Positions 1-6,467 of a stretch of DNA of 11,154 nt are shown here, in pieces. Origin of the DNA: Magnetovibrio sp. (GTDB lineage: Bacteria; Pseudomonadota; Alphaproteobacteria; Rhodospirillales; Magnetovibrionaceae); the NCBI GenBank assembly GCA_016763255.1, contig JAESUA010000090.1:1-11154 (forward strand). The letters are read 5' to 3'. The notes under the pieces are model-generated. The model was not told the DNA's origin, did no database searches, and saw only the letters and a program-made list of their open reading frames with translations. Positions within the stretch are counted from its first letter, which is position 1. The number at the start of each line of letters is the position of its first letter. Position numbers and translations under genes: made by a program.

Positions 1-93
1 GCTTTGCTTTGTAAAGATTCCAGTGTTGCTGCGGATCTATTCAGCGTATGAAGTTTGGAACCGTGTTTAATCCTCCCCAGGGACCGTACCGTT

Positions 94-720
94 ATGGCTG
101 ACATTGCACTGCTGTCAATTTTCATTCCGACGTTCTTTTTTGTCTCGATCACTCCGGGTCTGTGCATGACCCTGGCGTTGACCATGGGTATGACCATCGG
201 CGTACGCAAAACCTTGTGGATGATGAGTGGCGAGCTGATCGGTGTCGGCACCGTAGCGGCGGCCGCCGTGTTGGGGGTGGCTGCGGCGGTGGCGCAATAC
301 CCGGATGTTTTTGTTTATTTGAAATTGTGCGGCGGGGCTTATCTAGCCTTTTTGGGGGTGCAGCTGTGGCTTTCTAAGGGCCGCATGGCGGTGCGCCTGG
401 ACGACGATGTCGCCCCGGCGCAGCCACGCCGCACGGAACTGGCGGTGCAAGGCTTTGTCACCGCCATCGCCAACCCCAAAGCCTGGGCCTTCATGATTTC
501 CCTGCTGCCGCCGTTCATCAAGATGGACCAAGCCCTCATACCGCAGCTGAGCCAACTGGTGGCGATCATCTTGGTGCTCGAACTGATCTGCTTGCTGATT
601 TACGCCACCGGTGGAAAGTCACTGCGCACATTCTTGCAGAGCTCCGGCAATGTGCGCATGCTCAACCGCATCGCCGGAACCTTGATGGTCGGGGTTGGCG
701 GGTGGCTAGCCTTTCTTTAA
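94..720 (+). CDS. LysE/RhtB-family amino-acid exporter
   Basis: The product is a 208-residue inner-membrane protein, the usual size for LysE/RhtB exporters, which expel amino acids or related small metabolites using the proton gradient; the substrate here cannot be read from sequence. About six hydrophobic segments are visible, at residues 3-25, 42-66, 70-92, 118-140, 148-171 and 187-207. Family hallmarks are the N-terminal ITPG (19-22, though the usual PGP is PGL here), the glycine-rich stretch after it, ANPKAW (126-131) and NRIAG (191-195). The frame is open back to a TTG at 55, but I chose the ATG at 94: an AGGGA Shine-Dalgarno lies at 79-83 and the extra 13 residues (polar, with a proline) do not fit an N-terminal membrane helix. 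It converges on the small exported OB-fold gene. Family is confident; substrate unknown. Confidence 0.88.
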   Translation: MADIALLSIFIPTFFFVSITPGLCMTLALTMGMTIGVRKTLWMMSGELIGVGTVAAAAVLGVAAAVAQYPDVFVYLKLCGGAYLAFLGVQLWLSKGRMAVRLDDDVAPAQPRRTELAVQGFVTAIANPKAWAFMISLLPPFIKMDQALIPQLSQLVAIILVLELICLLIYATGGKSLRTFLQSSGNVRMLNRIAGTLMVGVGGWLAFL

Positions 721-740
721 ATGCGTATGGCCTAGCCATT
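701..740 (+). terminator. Possible weak terminator hairpin after the exporter gene
   Basis: TGGCTAG at 703-709 pairs perfectly with CTAGCCA at 732-738, and two G-U pairs can extend the stem to 701-740. The loop is long (22 nt) and only a short TTATT follows, so termination would be weak. It overlaps the last codons of the exporter gene and lies between two convergent genes, where a terminator is expected. Confidence 0.25.
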
Positions 741-757
741 ATTGCGACAGCCCCCCC

Positions 758-1129
758 CTACTTGGTGGGCTCAAAGGTCGCTTTTTCAACCAATGTTGGA
801 TAGAAATAACCCATGGTGAAATCGGTATCGAGCGCGACCGTGCCGGTGCCTGAAACCGTGTCCCCAACCGAGACTTTTTGCTGGCTGGTGAATATCACCC
901 GGTCCGTATCGCCGGAACCGGTACCATCTTGCAGATGAATGAAATTGCGCCGCATGATGCCGTTGTTCACTTTAATGACCGTGCCGGTGATGGTGACCTG
1001 TTTGCCACCAAGGGCGATGCGATTGGCGTGAAGATCGGATACGCTCACGCTTTCAGCGGCCTCGACGCTGGCCGTCGTGATGAACGCTGTTAAGGCCAAG
1101 GCAACGAGGGAATTGATTGATGATTTCAT
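758..1129 (-). CDS. Small exported OB-fold protein (NrfJ-like)
   Basis: This encodes a 123-residue protein with an N-terminal signal peptide: a short basic start, a hydrophobic core at about residues 7-20 and a probable cleavage after VEA (22-24). The mature part looks like a small single-domain OB-fold: beta-rich GKQVTITGTVIKV (42-54), the signature NFIHLQDGTG (62-71), a VxVGDTVSGTGTV strand pair (86-98) and DTDFTMGYFYPTLVEKA (101-117). The N-(F/W)-IHLQDG-(T/S)-G block with a C-terminal D-x-DF-x-x-GY-x-Y segment is seen in small periplasmic proteins often annotated as OB-fold or DNA-binding, some beside multihaem cytochrome genes; no cytochrome gene is nearby here. The ATG has an AGGAAAA ribosome site at 1134-1140. 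A run of eight C bases (plus strand) abuts the stop codon but lies outside the coding frame. The biochemical role is unknown. Confidence 0.82.
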   Translation of the reverse strand: MKSSINSLVALALTAFITTASVEAAESVSVSDLHANRIALGGKQVTITGTVIKVNNGIMRRNFIHLQDGTGSGDTDRVIFTSQQKVSVGDTVSGTGTVALDTDFTMGYFYPTLVEKATFEPTK

Positions 1130-1241
1130 TGGGTTTTCCTATGTGTTTCGTCTTGGAGTGTGGTGTCGCGGGTTCATTTTGAATCTCTCCGGCTCGCGTG
1201 TCCAGATGTTACAGATGGCTTCGTATGACGTGAGGCCCTTC

Positions 1242-1271
1242 AGTATCTTCATATACCTTGTGTATGCTCAA
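1242..1271 (-). promoter_or_regulatory. Candidate promoter for the OB-fold gene
   Basis: On the minus strand TTGAGC (1266-1271) and GATACT (1242-1247) are separated by 18 bp; each matches the sigma-70 consensus at four of six positions. This would give a leader of about 110 nt before the ATG. A small inverted repeat, CCTTG (1256-1260) and CAAGG (1269-1273), overlaps the -35 region. Only a match by eye. Confidence 0.3.
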
Positions 1272-1328
1272 GGCACGTTTGGTTGTATTTCCAAGATACC
1301 GAACATTTTTCTCGACCCTGGACGACAG

Positions 1329-1399
1329 TAAGATCGAAGTGCTTCAAAATGGCTTGAAGGTGAAGTGGAACCGATCTTAAAGTTATTGAGGTCCAATAA
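1329..1399. repeat. Nested inverted repeats upstream of gor
   Basis: An 8-bp perfect inverted repeat, TAAGATCG (1329-1336) and CGATCTTA (1372-1379), encloses a 6-bp hairpin, CTTCAA (1342-1347) and TTGAAG (1354-1359) with a 6-nt loop. It is followed directly by a second hairpin, TTATTG (1383-1388) and CAATAA (1394-1399) with a 5-nt loop. The set could fold as a structured leader or small RNA, or mark regulator binding sites. There is no coding explanation; each stem alone is short enough to be chance. Confidence 0.4.
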
Positions 1400-1485
1400 G
1401 AACTTACCCGAAGGGTGGTGAACGCTGCCGAATGTCCTATATTATGGGCTAACGATTTAATTCATGAGCTTGTGAGACCCATTTC

Positions 1486-2865
1486 ATGCCCGAATTCGAT
1501 TATGACCTGATCACCATCGGTGCCGGTTCCGGCGGCGTGCGCGCCTCGCGTATGGCGGCACGCACCGGCGCACGCGTTGCGGTGGTGGAAGAAAGCCGCG
1601 TCGGCGGCACCTGCGTGATGCGCGGCTGTGTGCCCAAAAAACTGTTGGTTTATGGTTCGCACTTCGGACACGATTTTGCCGACGCGCGCGGTTTCGGCTG
1701 GAAAGTGAGTGAGCCGACGTTTGATTGGGGCGAGTTGATCGCCAATAAAAATGCCGAGCTCAATCGCCTGGAAGGCATCTATCACCGCATCTTGCGTGAA
1801 AACAAGGTCGATCTTCTGGATGGCCGTGGGGTGGTGACGGGGCCCAATTCGGTTGAGGTCAACGGCAAGACCTATACGACGAAACGGATTTTGATCGCCA
1901 CTGGGTCGTGGCCACATCTGCCGGACGTGCCAGGTATCGAGCTCGCCATTTCATCGAACGAAGCGCTGGATTTGGATGAATTTCCCAAGCGCATCGTGAT
2001 CGTCGGCGGTGGTTACATCGCGGTCGAGTTTGCCGGTCTGTTCAATGCCATGGGCGCAGACGTCACCATCATCATCCGCGCGGGCAACATCCTGCGTGGC
2101 TTTGATGACGACATCCGCAACACCCTGGCCCAGGAAATGGAAAAGTCAGGCGTCACCATTCATCGTGAATGCGTCGTGCGTTCGATTGAAAAGTTGGGTG
2201 AAAAAGAAGGTGAAGGTTTCTCGGTCCGCCTGCATGGCAGCGAAACCATCGGCTGCGATCAAGTGTTTTACGCCACCGGGCGCACCCCCAATACCAAGGG
2301 CATCGGCCTCGAAGATGCGGGCGTCAAGCTCTCGGACCGTGGTGCGGTGGTGGTGGATGAATATTTCCAGACCGCAACCCCCTCGATTTTTGCCCTGGGT
2401 GATGTGATTTCGCGGATCGAGCTGACCCCGGTGGCGATCAACGAAGGCATGGCCTTTGTCGCCACCCAATTTGAAAACACGCCGACGCCGATGGATTACG
2501 ATAATATTCCTGCGGCGGTGTTCTCCCAACCGCCCGTGGGCACCGTCGGTTTGATGGAAGCCCAAGCCCGTGAGCGCGGCGAAGTGGACATCTATATGTC
2601 GCGCTTTCGGCCCATGAAGCACACCCTTTCGGGGCGTGATGTGCACGCCATGATGAAGCTGATCGTGGATCGTGAAAGCCAGCGCGTGGTCGGCCTTCAT
2701 ATGGTTGGTGATGATGCGCCGGAGATCGTCCAGGGCTTTGCCGTGGCGCTCAAATGCGGTGCCACCAAGGCGCAATTCGACGCCACGGTGGGCATCCATC
2801 CCACCGCTGCCGAAGAATTTGTCACCATGCGCGACAAAGTCCCCGATAATGATGATGATGGTTGA
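1486..2865 (+). CDS. gor: Glutathione reductase (NADPH)
   Basis: This 459-residue flavoprotein disulfide reductase uses NADPH to reduce oxidised glutathione in the cytoplasm, keeping the thiol pool reduced. The FAD-binding GAGSGG motif is at 12-17. The redox-active disulfide is Cys43-Cys48 within GGTCVMRGCVPKK (40-52); the extra MR between the cysteines is the glutathione-reductase pattern. The NADPH-binding GGGYIAVEFAG (174-184) is followed by Arg198 and Arg204, which in this family contact the 2'-phosphate and favour NADPH over NADH. A second FAD motif, ATPSIFALGDV, lies in the middle, and the C-terminal dimer domain ends with HPTAAEE carrying the catalytic His438-Glu443 pair. Length is normal. 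The ribosome site is weak (GTGAG near 1472-1476), but the start matches the family N-terminus. It is followed 162 nt later by aroG with no clear intervening terminator. Confidence 0.95.
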   Translation: MPEFDYDLITIGAGSGGVRASRMAARTGARVAVVEESRVGGTCVMRGCVPKKLLVYGSHFGHDFADARGFGWKVSEPTFDWGELIANKNAELNRLEGIYHRILRENKVDLLDGRGVVTGPNSVEVNGKTYTTKRILIATGSWPHLPDVPGIELAISSNEALDLDEFPKRIVIVGGGYIAVEFAGLFNAMGADVTIIIRAGNILRGFDDDIRNTLAQEMEKSGVTIHRECVVRSIEKLGEKEGEGFSVRLHGSETIGCDQVFYATGRTPNTKGIGLEDAGVKLSDRGAVVVDEYFQTATPSIFALGDVISRIELTPVAINEGMAFVATQFENTPTPMDYDNIPAAVFSQPPVGTVGLMEAQARERGEVDIYMSRFRPMKHTLSGRDVHAMMKLIVDRESQRVVGLHMVGDDAPEIVQGFAVALKCGATKAQFDATVGIHPTAAEEFVTMRDKVPDNDDDG

Positions 2866-2912
2866 ACGGGGCTATTCCCACAAATTTGGTTGAGAATCGG
2901 TGTTTTTGCCAC

Positions 2913-2938
2913 CTTTGCCCTAGAAAATTAGGCCAAAG
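2913..2938 (+). promoter_or_regulatory. Hairpin in the gor-aroG intergenic region
   Basis: CTTTGCCCTA (2913-2922) pairs with TAGGCCAAAG (2929-2938) across a GAAAAT loop, giving a 10-bp stem with one C-C mismatch. No T-run follows on either strand, so it is not a typical intrinsic terminator. Two mutually exclusive small hairpins follow: CTGG 2950-2953 with CCAG 2959-2962, or GGCT 2952-2955 with AGCC 2961-2964. Could be a leader structure for aroG or a gor transcript-end stabiliser; undecided. Confidence 0.4.
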
Positions 2939-3027
2939 CGGGGTATCCACTGGCTTAACCAGCCTTAGGACCTCCCCGGTTTAGCAAGGCACGAGCAATA
3001 GGCTAACGAACAAAAGGAATTGAGCCC

Positions 3028-4404
3028 ATGTCCGAACAGTGGACACCCGCGAGCTGGAGAACCAAAAAAGCCATCCAGATGCCGAATTATCCGGATCAGG
3101 CCGTTTTGGATGAAGTTGAGCAGCGCATTGGGAATTTTCCGCCGCTGGTCTTTGCCGGTGAAGCGCGCAAGCTGAAAAGCAAATTGGCTGATGTTGCCCA
3201 AGGCAAAGCCTTTTTGCTGCAAGGTGGCGATTGCGCCGAAAGTTTTGCCGAATTTCATCCCGACAACATTCGCGATACCTTCCGCGTGTTGTTGCAGATG
3301 GCCATCGTTTTGACCTATGGCGCGGCTTTGCCGGTGGTTAAGGTCGGCCGTATGGCGGGCCAATTCGCCAAGCCGCGTTCGGCCGATACCGAAACCATCG
3401 ATGGTGTGGAACTGCCGTCCTATCGTGGCGACATGGTCAACGGTATGGAGTTCACCGAAAAAGCCCGTATTCCCGATCCCGAACGCTTGGTCCAAGCCTT
3501 CAATCAGTCGGCGGCAACGCTCAACCTTTTGCGCGCCTTTGCCTCGGGTGGTTTTGCCGATTTGCACAAGGTGCAGCGCTGGAACCTGGGGTTTGTCAAA
3601 GACAGCCCGTTTGGCGAGCGCTATCGCGATATGGCGGTGCGCATCCAGGAATCACTCGACTTTATGGCGGCATGCGGCATGAACTCGCAGACCACCAAGC
3701 ATATCCGTGAAACCTCGTTTTTCACCTCGCACGAAGCTTTGTTGCTGAACTACGAACAGAGCATGACCCGCGTCGATTCCCTGACGGACGAGTGGTACGA
3801 CACTTCGGCGCATATGCTGTGGATCGGTGAACGCACCCGTCAATTGGATGGCGCGCACATTGAATTTTTGAAAGGTGTCGGCAACCCGGTGGGCTGCAAA
3901 GTCGGACCGTCGATGGAACCCGATGAGTTGATCCGCTTGATCGATGCGCTGAACCCGGACAACGAAGCGGGACGTTTGACCCTGATCACACGCATGGGCG
4001 CGGACAAAATCGGTAATATTTTGCCGGGCCTGATCCGGGCGGTGCAGCGCGAAGGCCGCCACGTGGTTTGGTCGTGCGATCCGATGCACTCCAACACGGT
4101 GAAAAGCTCCAGCGGTTATAAAACCCGCCACGTTGACGCCATTTTGGCCGAGGTCAAAGCCTTCTTCCAGGTGCACAAGTCTGAGGGCAGTCATGCCGGT
4201 GGGGTGCATTTCGAAATGACCGGCCAAGATGTCACCGAATGCGTTGGTGGCGGTCAGGAAATTAAGGATGCTGATCTGTCGCTGCGCTATCACACCCATT
4301 GCGACCCGCGCCTCAACGCCACCCAGGCTTTGGAACTGGCATTTTTGTTGGCCGAACAGTTAAAAGAAGAACGCATGGCCAAAGAGGTCGGCGTGGTGGG
4401 CTAA
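3028..4404 (+). CDS. aroG: Class II DAHP synthase (3-deoxy-7-phosphoheptulonate synthase)
   Basis: This 458-residue enzyme condenses phosphoenolpyruvate with erythrose 4-phosphate to DAHP, the first committed step of the shikimate pathway to aromatic amino acids. It is the plant-like class II type, recognisable along its whole length: [12 protein letters not shown] (62-73), [16 protein letters not shown] (103-118), [11 protein letters not shown] (129-139), [16 protein letters not shown] (265-280), [11 protein letters not shown] (286-296), [10 protein letters not shown] (348-357), [15 protein letters not shown] (391-405) and [12 protein letters not shown] (422-433). By comparison with characterised class II enzymes, Cys69, His354, Glu396 and Asp426 are the expected metal ligands. 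Length fits the basic class II enzyme without a fused chorismate mutase. An AAGGAA ribosome site at 3014-3019 supports the ATG. The gene ends at the terminator at 4431-4464. Feedback sensitivity cannot be read from sequence. Some annotators name this aroF or aroH. Confidence 0.95.
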   Translation: MSEQWTPASWRTKKAIQMPNYPDQAVLDEVEQRIGNFPPLVFAGEARKLKSKLADVAQGKAFLLQGGDCAESFAEFHPDNIRDTFRVLLQMAIVLTYGAALPVVKVGRMAGQFAKPRSADTETIDGVELPSYRGDMVNGMEFTEKARIPDPERLVQAFNQSAATLNLLRAFASGGFADLHKVQRWNLGFVKDSPFGERYRDMAVRIQESLDFMAACGMNSQTTKHIRETSFFTSHEALLLNYEQSMTRVDSLTDEWYDTSAHMLWIGERTRQLDGAHIEFLKGVGNPVGCKVGPSMEPDELIRLIDALNPDNEAGRLTLITRMGADKIGNILPGLIRAVQREGRHVVWSCDPMHSNTVKSSSGYKTRHVDAILAEVKAFFQVHKSEGSHAGGVHFEMTGQDVTECVGGGQEIKDADLSLRYHTHCDPRLNATQALELAFLLAEQLKEERMAKEVGVVG

Positions 4405-4430
4405 AGCCCTAGGCCACACCTTCACAAATT

Positions 4431-4464
4431 AAAAAGAGGCCTCAAATGTGGGGCCTCTTTTTTT
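4431..4464. terminator. Bidirectional intrinsic terminator between aroG and the paralog block
   Basis: AAAAAGAGGCC (4431-4441) pairs perfectly with GGCCTCTTTTT (4452-4462) around a 10-nt loop. On the plus strand the stem runs into seven T bases (4458-4464), ending aroG. Read on the minus strand the A-run at 4431-4435 and the AAATT before it become a U-rich tail, so the same element can end the minus-strand block whose last gene stops at 4501. Confidence 0.88.
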
Positions 4465-4500
4465 GTGGAAAACCAAGCCTGTGCACCCTGCACTTATTTA

Positions 4501-5349
4501 TTACACATCTGCAATATCGAGCTGTTTGATCAAGGCATGGGCATGGGCGCACTGGTCGGGGCCATGGCGCTGAACCAGGGCAGCGGAGTGCTCGGCTGAT
4601 TTAAGCTGCGCTTTGAGTCCCTTGTACAGCCCGCGCAGCAATAAGATTGCGCCGCGTTCGTCCAGGTGCCAGTTGCGGCTGGCTTTGCCCTCGGTCGGGT
4701 AGGCGGCACATGGCGGACGATCCGCATTGATGGCATCTTGAAAAATAAGGATTTGCTTGGCGGGGTTATGGAAAAAGAGGGCAGCCTCCATCAGCACATT
4801 GTCGACCGAGGTTGAGGCGATTTTGTGTTCGTACAGGTCGTGCCACTCGAACGTATTGTCGGCGTGTTTAAGGTAACGAATGGCCGACAGACATATGTCA
4901 TGGCCGTGTTGAAAAACTTCTTCCCCAGCCATGTCTTCCAAGGCATGAAAAAGGCCCAACAACACGCGCCGAGACAGGACCTTGCCGGCCTTCAAAAGTT
5001 GCTCTGATTGGGTTGGATCGCGTGGCAGCAAATGTTCGATGCGGACCGTGATCATACGCCTAAACATGGCGTGGCGATTGTGATCAATAATTTCCAACTG
5101 GCTGCGCTGCAGGCACATCTTGTTCTGGCGATGGAAAAAACTGGGGGTGTGCTCAATGCGCTGAGCTTTGTAGTGGTTGCGAAAGCTTTCAATGGTGTCG
5201 ACGGAGAGGTTGTTGTGGTTGCGCCGAATGATGCGTAGCAGCTGATCGGAATAATCATCAATGATGGTTATGGCCATGGATTGGCATATTTGGTGGCTTG
5301 AACGCGGTGTCTGTTGGATAGCGGTTCTGGGCGCAAAGTGTGAGCTCAT
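4501..5349 (-). CDS. Unknown protein, paralog A of a three-gene family
   Basis: I do not recognise this 282-residue protein. It has no signal peptide or membrane segment and looks soluble and mainly helical; it is rich in histidine. Motifs shared with the two upstream neighbours are MAITIIDDY (25-33), FRRMITVR (96-103), LSRRVLLGLF (125-134), FEWHDL (167-172), NWHLDERG (226-233) and an LKAQL...EH...LD tail. Its last ~158 residues align without gaps to paralog C at about 40% identity by hand count. Where B and C have LPGFF it reads LLGLF. Cysteines 22, 79 and 153 coincide with cysteines in C. I chose the ATG at 5347-5349 because GAGGGA lies 6 nt upstream (5356-5361); the frame is open to a GTG at 5460, which would add 37 residues not shared with B or C. 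It is the last gene of the block, ahead of the terminator at 4431-4464. Confidence 0.8.
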   Translation of the reverse strand: MSSHFAPRTAIQQTPRSSHQICQSMAITIIDDYSDQLLRIIRRNHNNLSVDTIESFRNHYKAQRIEHTPSFFHRQNKMCLQRSQLEIIDHNRHAMFRRMITVRIEHLLPRDPTQSEQLLKAGKVLSRRVLLGLFHALEDMAGEEVFQHGHDICLSAIRYLKHADNTFEWHDLYEHKIASTSVDNVLMEAALFFHNPAKQILIFQDAINADRPPCAAYPTEGKASRNWHLDERGAILLLRGLYKGLKAQLKSAEHSAALVQRHGPDQCAHAHALIKQLDIADV

Positions 5350-5425
5350 TGTTAATCCCTCTTCGTGTTTGAAGGTGGTGCGCGGTCTCTGGATGGGGAG
5401 TTCGCCTAACCATTTGGGCACACCG

Positions 5426-5454
5426 AATGAGCGTTCAAGCCAAAAGCGTGTCAA
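5426..5454 (-). promoter_or_regulatory. Candidate promoter for paralog A
   Basis: On the minus strand a perfect TTGACA (5449-5454) is followed after 17 bp by CTCATT (5426-5431), a poor -10 match. A TGAC-TAC-GTCA palindrome (5473-5483) lies just upstream and could be an operator. The -35 is good but the -10 is not, so a separate promoter for paralog A is only possible; readthrough from B is the alternative. Confidence 0.25.
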
Positions 5455-5503
5455 CCGCACGCATGGATGAGGTGACTACGTCAATCGGGGGAGGGACAGT
5501 ACA

Positions 5504-6304
5504 TTAATCTAAGCGTTCAAGAATGAGTGCTATTTTATGGCGGTCGGCACCTTCGTGGCGTTCGGCCAAGTGTTGCCAGGCGACATTATCGTCCACGGCC
5601 TTTTTTAAATCACCGAGCAAATGTTTGGCCATGACACGCAGGGCACGCGGCGTCAGTTCCCATTGTGCGTCCGGGGCATCGGCGTAACTGATGGGGGCCA
5701 AGTGGGCGTTGGCGATTTGCACAAACCAGTCACTGCGGTGCTGCACGTCTTCGAAATGCAAGGCAATGGCATACTGTGCATCGAGGATAACGGTGTGAAC
5801 CTCGGCGTCCTGGTCGACCAAGTTCCAACCCACCGGTAGGCGGCCCTTCATGATCCGTTCAAGGGCCGTATCGCAGCGCCACTGGTAGCGTTCTAGCGCT
5901 TCGGGCCCAAGCATCATGTTGAGGCCGAGGAAAAAACCTGGAAGGATGCGCCGTGAGATGGTGCCGTGAGGGACGCTGTCAACGCCGCGTTGGATGAACA
6001 GTTGCTCAAAGCGTTTGACGATCAAGCGATCGAATGCCGGGCGTTTAATGGCATGCCACTTTAATTCTTCTTGCTCGCGGGCGGCATCGCTAAAGGCTTG
6101 CTCAAACACGCGAGTCAACAGGCCGGCTTTGGCTTGAAAGTCAATGTTGAGCTCATCGATATGGCGCTGGGACAGTGAGCCGCCATGTTTTTGAGCTTCT
6201 TCTTTGAGCCGTTCGGTGAACGTGGACACCACAACCTGGGCCATGGCACGAGAGCGCGCATGGCGGCGTTTTTGGCTGATAACTTCAGGTGATTTTGGTG
6301 TCAT
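5504..6304 (-). CDS. Unknown protein, paralog B of a three-gene family
   Basis: I do not recognise this 266-residue protein. It has no signal peptide or membrane segment and looks soluble and helical, with a basic N-terminus. It is the most divergent of the three paralogs but keeps the block order and spacing: MAQVVV (21-26), FDRLIVKRFEQLF (91-103), ISRRILPGFF (116-125), VGWNL (158-162), QWELTPRA (214-221) and LKKAV near 233, ending in LERLD. It lacks the two N-terminal-half cysteines shared by A and C and retains one near residue 144 (WRCD). The ATG at 6302-6304 has GGGGAGGA 11 nt upstream (6316-6323); the alternative GTG at 6325 lies inside or ahead of that ribosome site, so it is unlikely. 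The upstream leader carries three 13-bp repeats. The gap to paralog A is 154 nt, almost the same as the 159 nt between B and C. Confidence 0.8.
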   Translation of the reverse strand: MTPKSPEVISQKRRHARSRAMAQVVVSTFTERLKEEAQKHGGSLSQRHIDELNIDFQAKAGLLTRVFEQAFSDAAREQEELKWHAIKRPAFDRLIVKRFEQLFIQRGVDSVPHGTISRRILPGFFLGLNMMLGPEALERYQWRCDTALERIMKGRLPVGWNLVDQDAEVHTVILDAQYAIALHFEDVQHRSDWFVQIANAHLAPISYADAPDAQWELTPRALRVMAKHLLGDLKKAVDDNVAWQHLAERHEGADRHKIALILERLD

Positions 6305-6337
6305 GTGTGTGATGGTCCTCCCCACAGCCGTACGCTT

Positions 6338-6379
6338 CCCCGGTGTTTAGTCCCCCGGTATTTAGCCCCCCGTATTTAG
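6338..6379 (-). repeat. Three tandem 13-bp repeats in the leader of paralog B
   Basis: Plus-strand units are CCCCGGTGTTTAG (6338-6350), CCCCGGTATTTAG (6353-6365) and CCCCCGTATTTAG (6367-6379), with start-to-start spacing of 15 and 14 bp and one mismatch between neighbours. In the mRNA sense of paralog B each reads CTAAA-N-AC followed by a G-tract. The array ends about 14 nt upstream of B's ribosome site. Regular spacing suggests binding sites or a leader RNA element. A shorter relative, CCCCGGTTTAGC, occurs at 2974-2985 ahead of aroG. Confidence 0.7.
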
Positions 6380-6439
6380 CTCACATTATTTGACCTGTGT
6401 CGGACGGCTTTTTAGGAAACTAACGGCTCTGTGATTGCA

Positions 6440-6467
6440 AATCTATCTTAATTTGTATGGAAATCAA
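6440..6467 (-). promoter_or_regulatory. Candidate promoter for paralog B
   Basis: On the minus strand TTGATT (6462-6467) and TAGATT (6440-6445) are separated by 16 bp, each matching four of six consensus bases, and overlap the stop codon of paralog C. The resulting leader of about 130 nt would include the 13-bp repeats. Only a match by eye; an A/T-rich context makes chance matches likely. Confidence 0.28.

Larger units (their letters stand above)
1130..1485. other. 356-base intergenic region between divergent OB-fold and gor genes
   Basis: No convincing gene is seen. An open frame at 1077-1331 (+) overlaps the OB-fold gene antisense, has no ribosome site and no recognisable domain. The region holds the candidate minus-strand promoter near 1242-1271, the inverted-repeat cluster at 1329-1399, and a TATATT (1438-1443) that could be a -10 for gor, although no good -35 sits at the right distance. 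A minimal upstream frame encoding Met-Ser-Leu-stop (1464-1475) ends 10 nt before the gor start. Confidence 0.6.

Noticed and set aside
751..758. Run of eight C bases as a possible frameshift site
   Set aside because: Most of it lies past the stop codon of the OB-fold gene, so it cannot change that protein; the exporter gene already ends at 720.
1077..1331. 84-codon plus-strand open frame
   Set aside because: It starts antisense inside the OB-fold gene, lacks a ribosome site and has no domain-like features.
5008..5238. Plus-strand open frames opposite paralog A (for example 4825-5007 and 5008-5238)
   Set aside because: They are antisense to a gene supported by paralogy with B and C, with no ribosome site or recognisable domain.
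5350..5460. N-terminal extension of paralog A from a GTG at 5460
   Set aside because: The ATG at 5349 has a well-placed GAGGGA site, the extension has no counterpart in B or C, and it would cover a TTGACA promoter-like box.
5430..5521. AGCGTTCAAG occurring twice (5430-5439 and 5512-5521)
   Set aside because: A 10-bp match with no further structure, one copy lying in the end of paralog B's coding sequence; likely chance.
6404..6456. TTAG-GAAA-CTAA and CAAAT/ATTTG hairpins downstream of paralog C
   Set aside because: Stems of only 4-5 bp with no following T-run; not a credible terminator.
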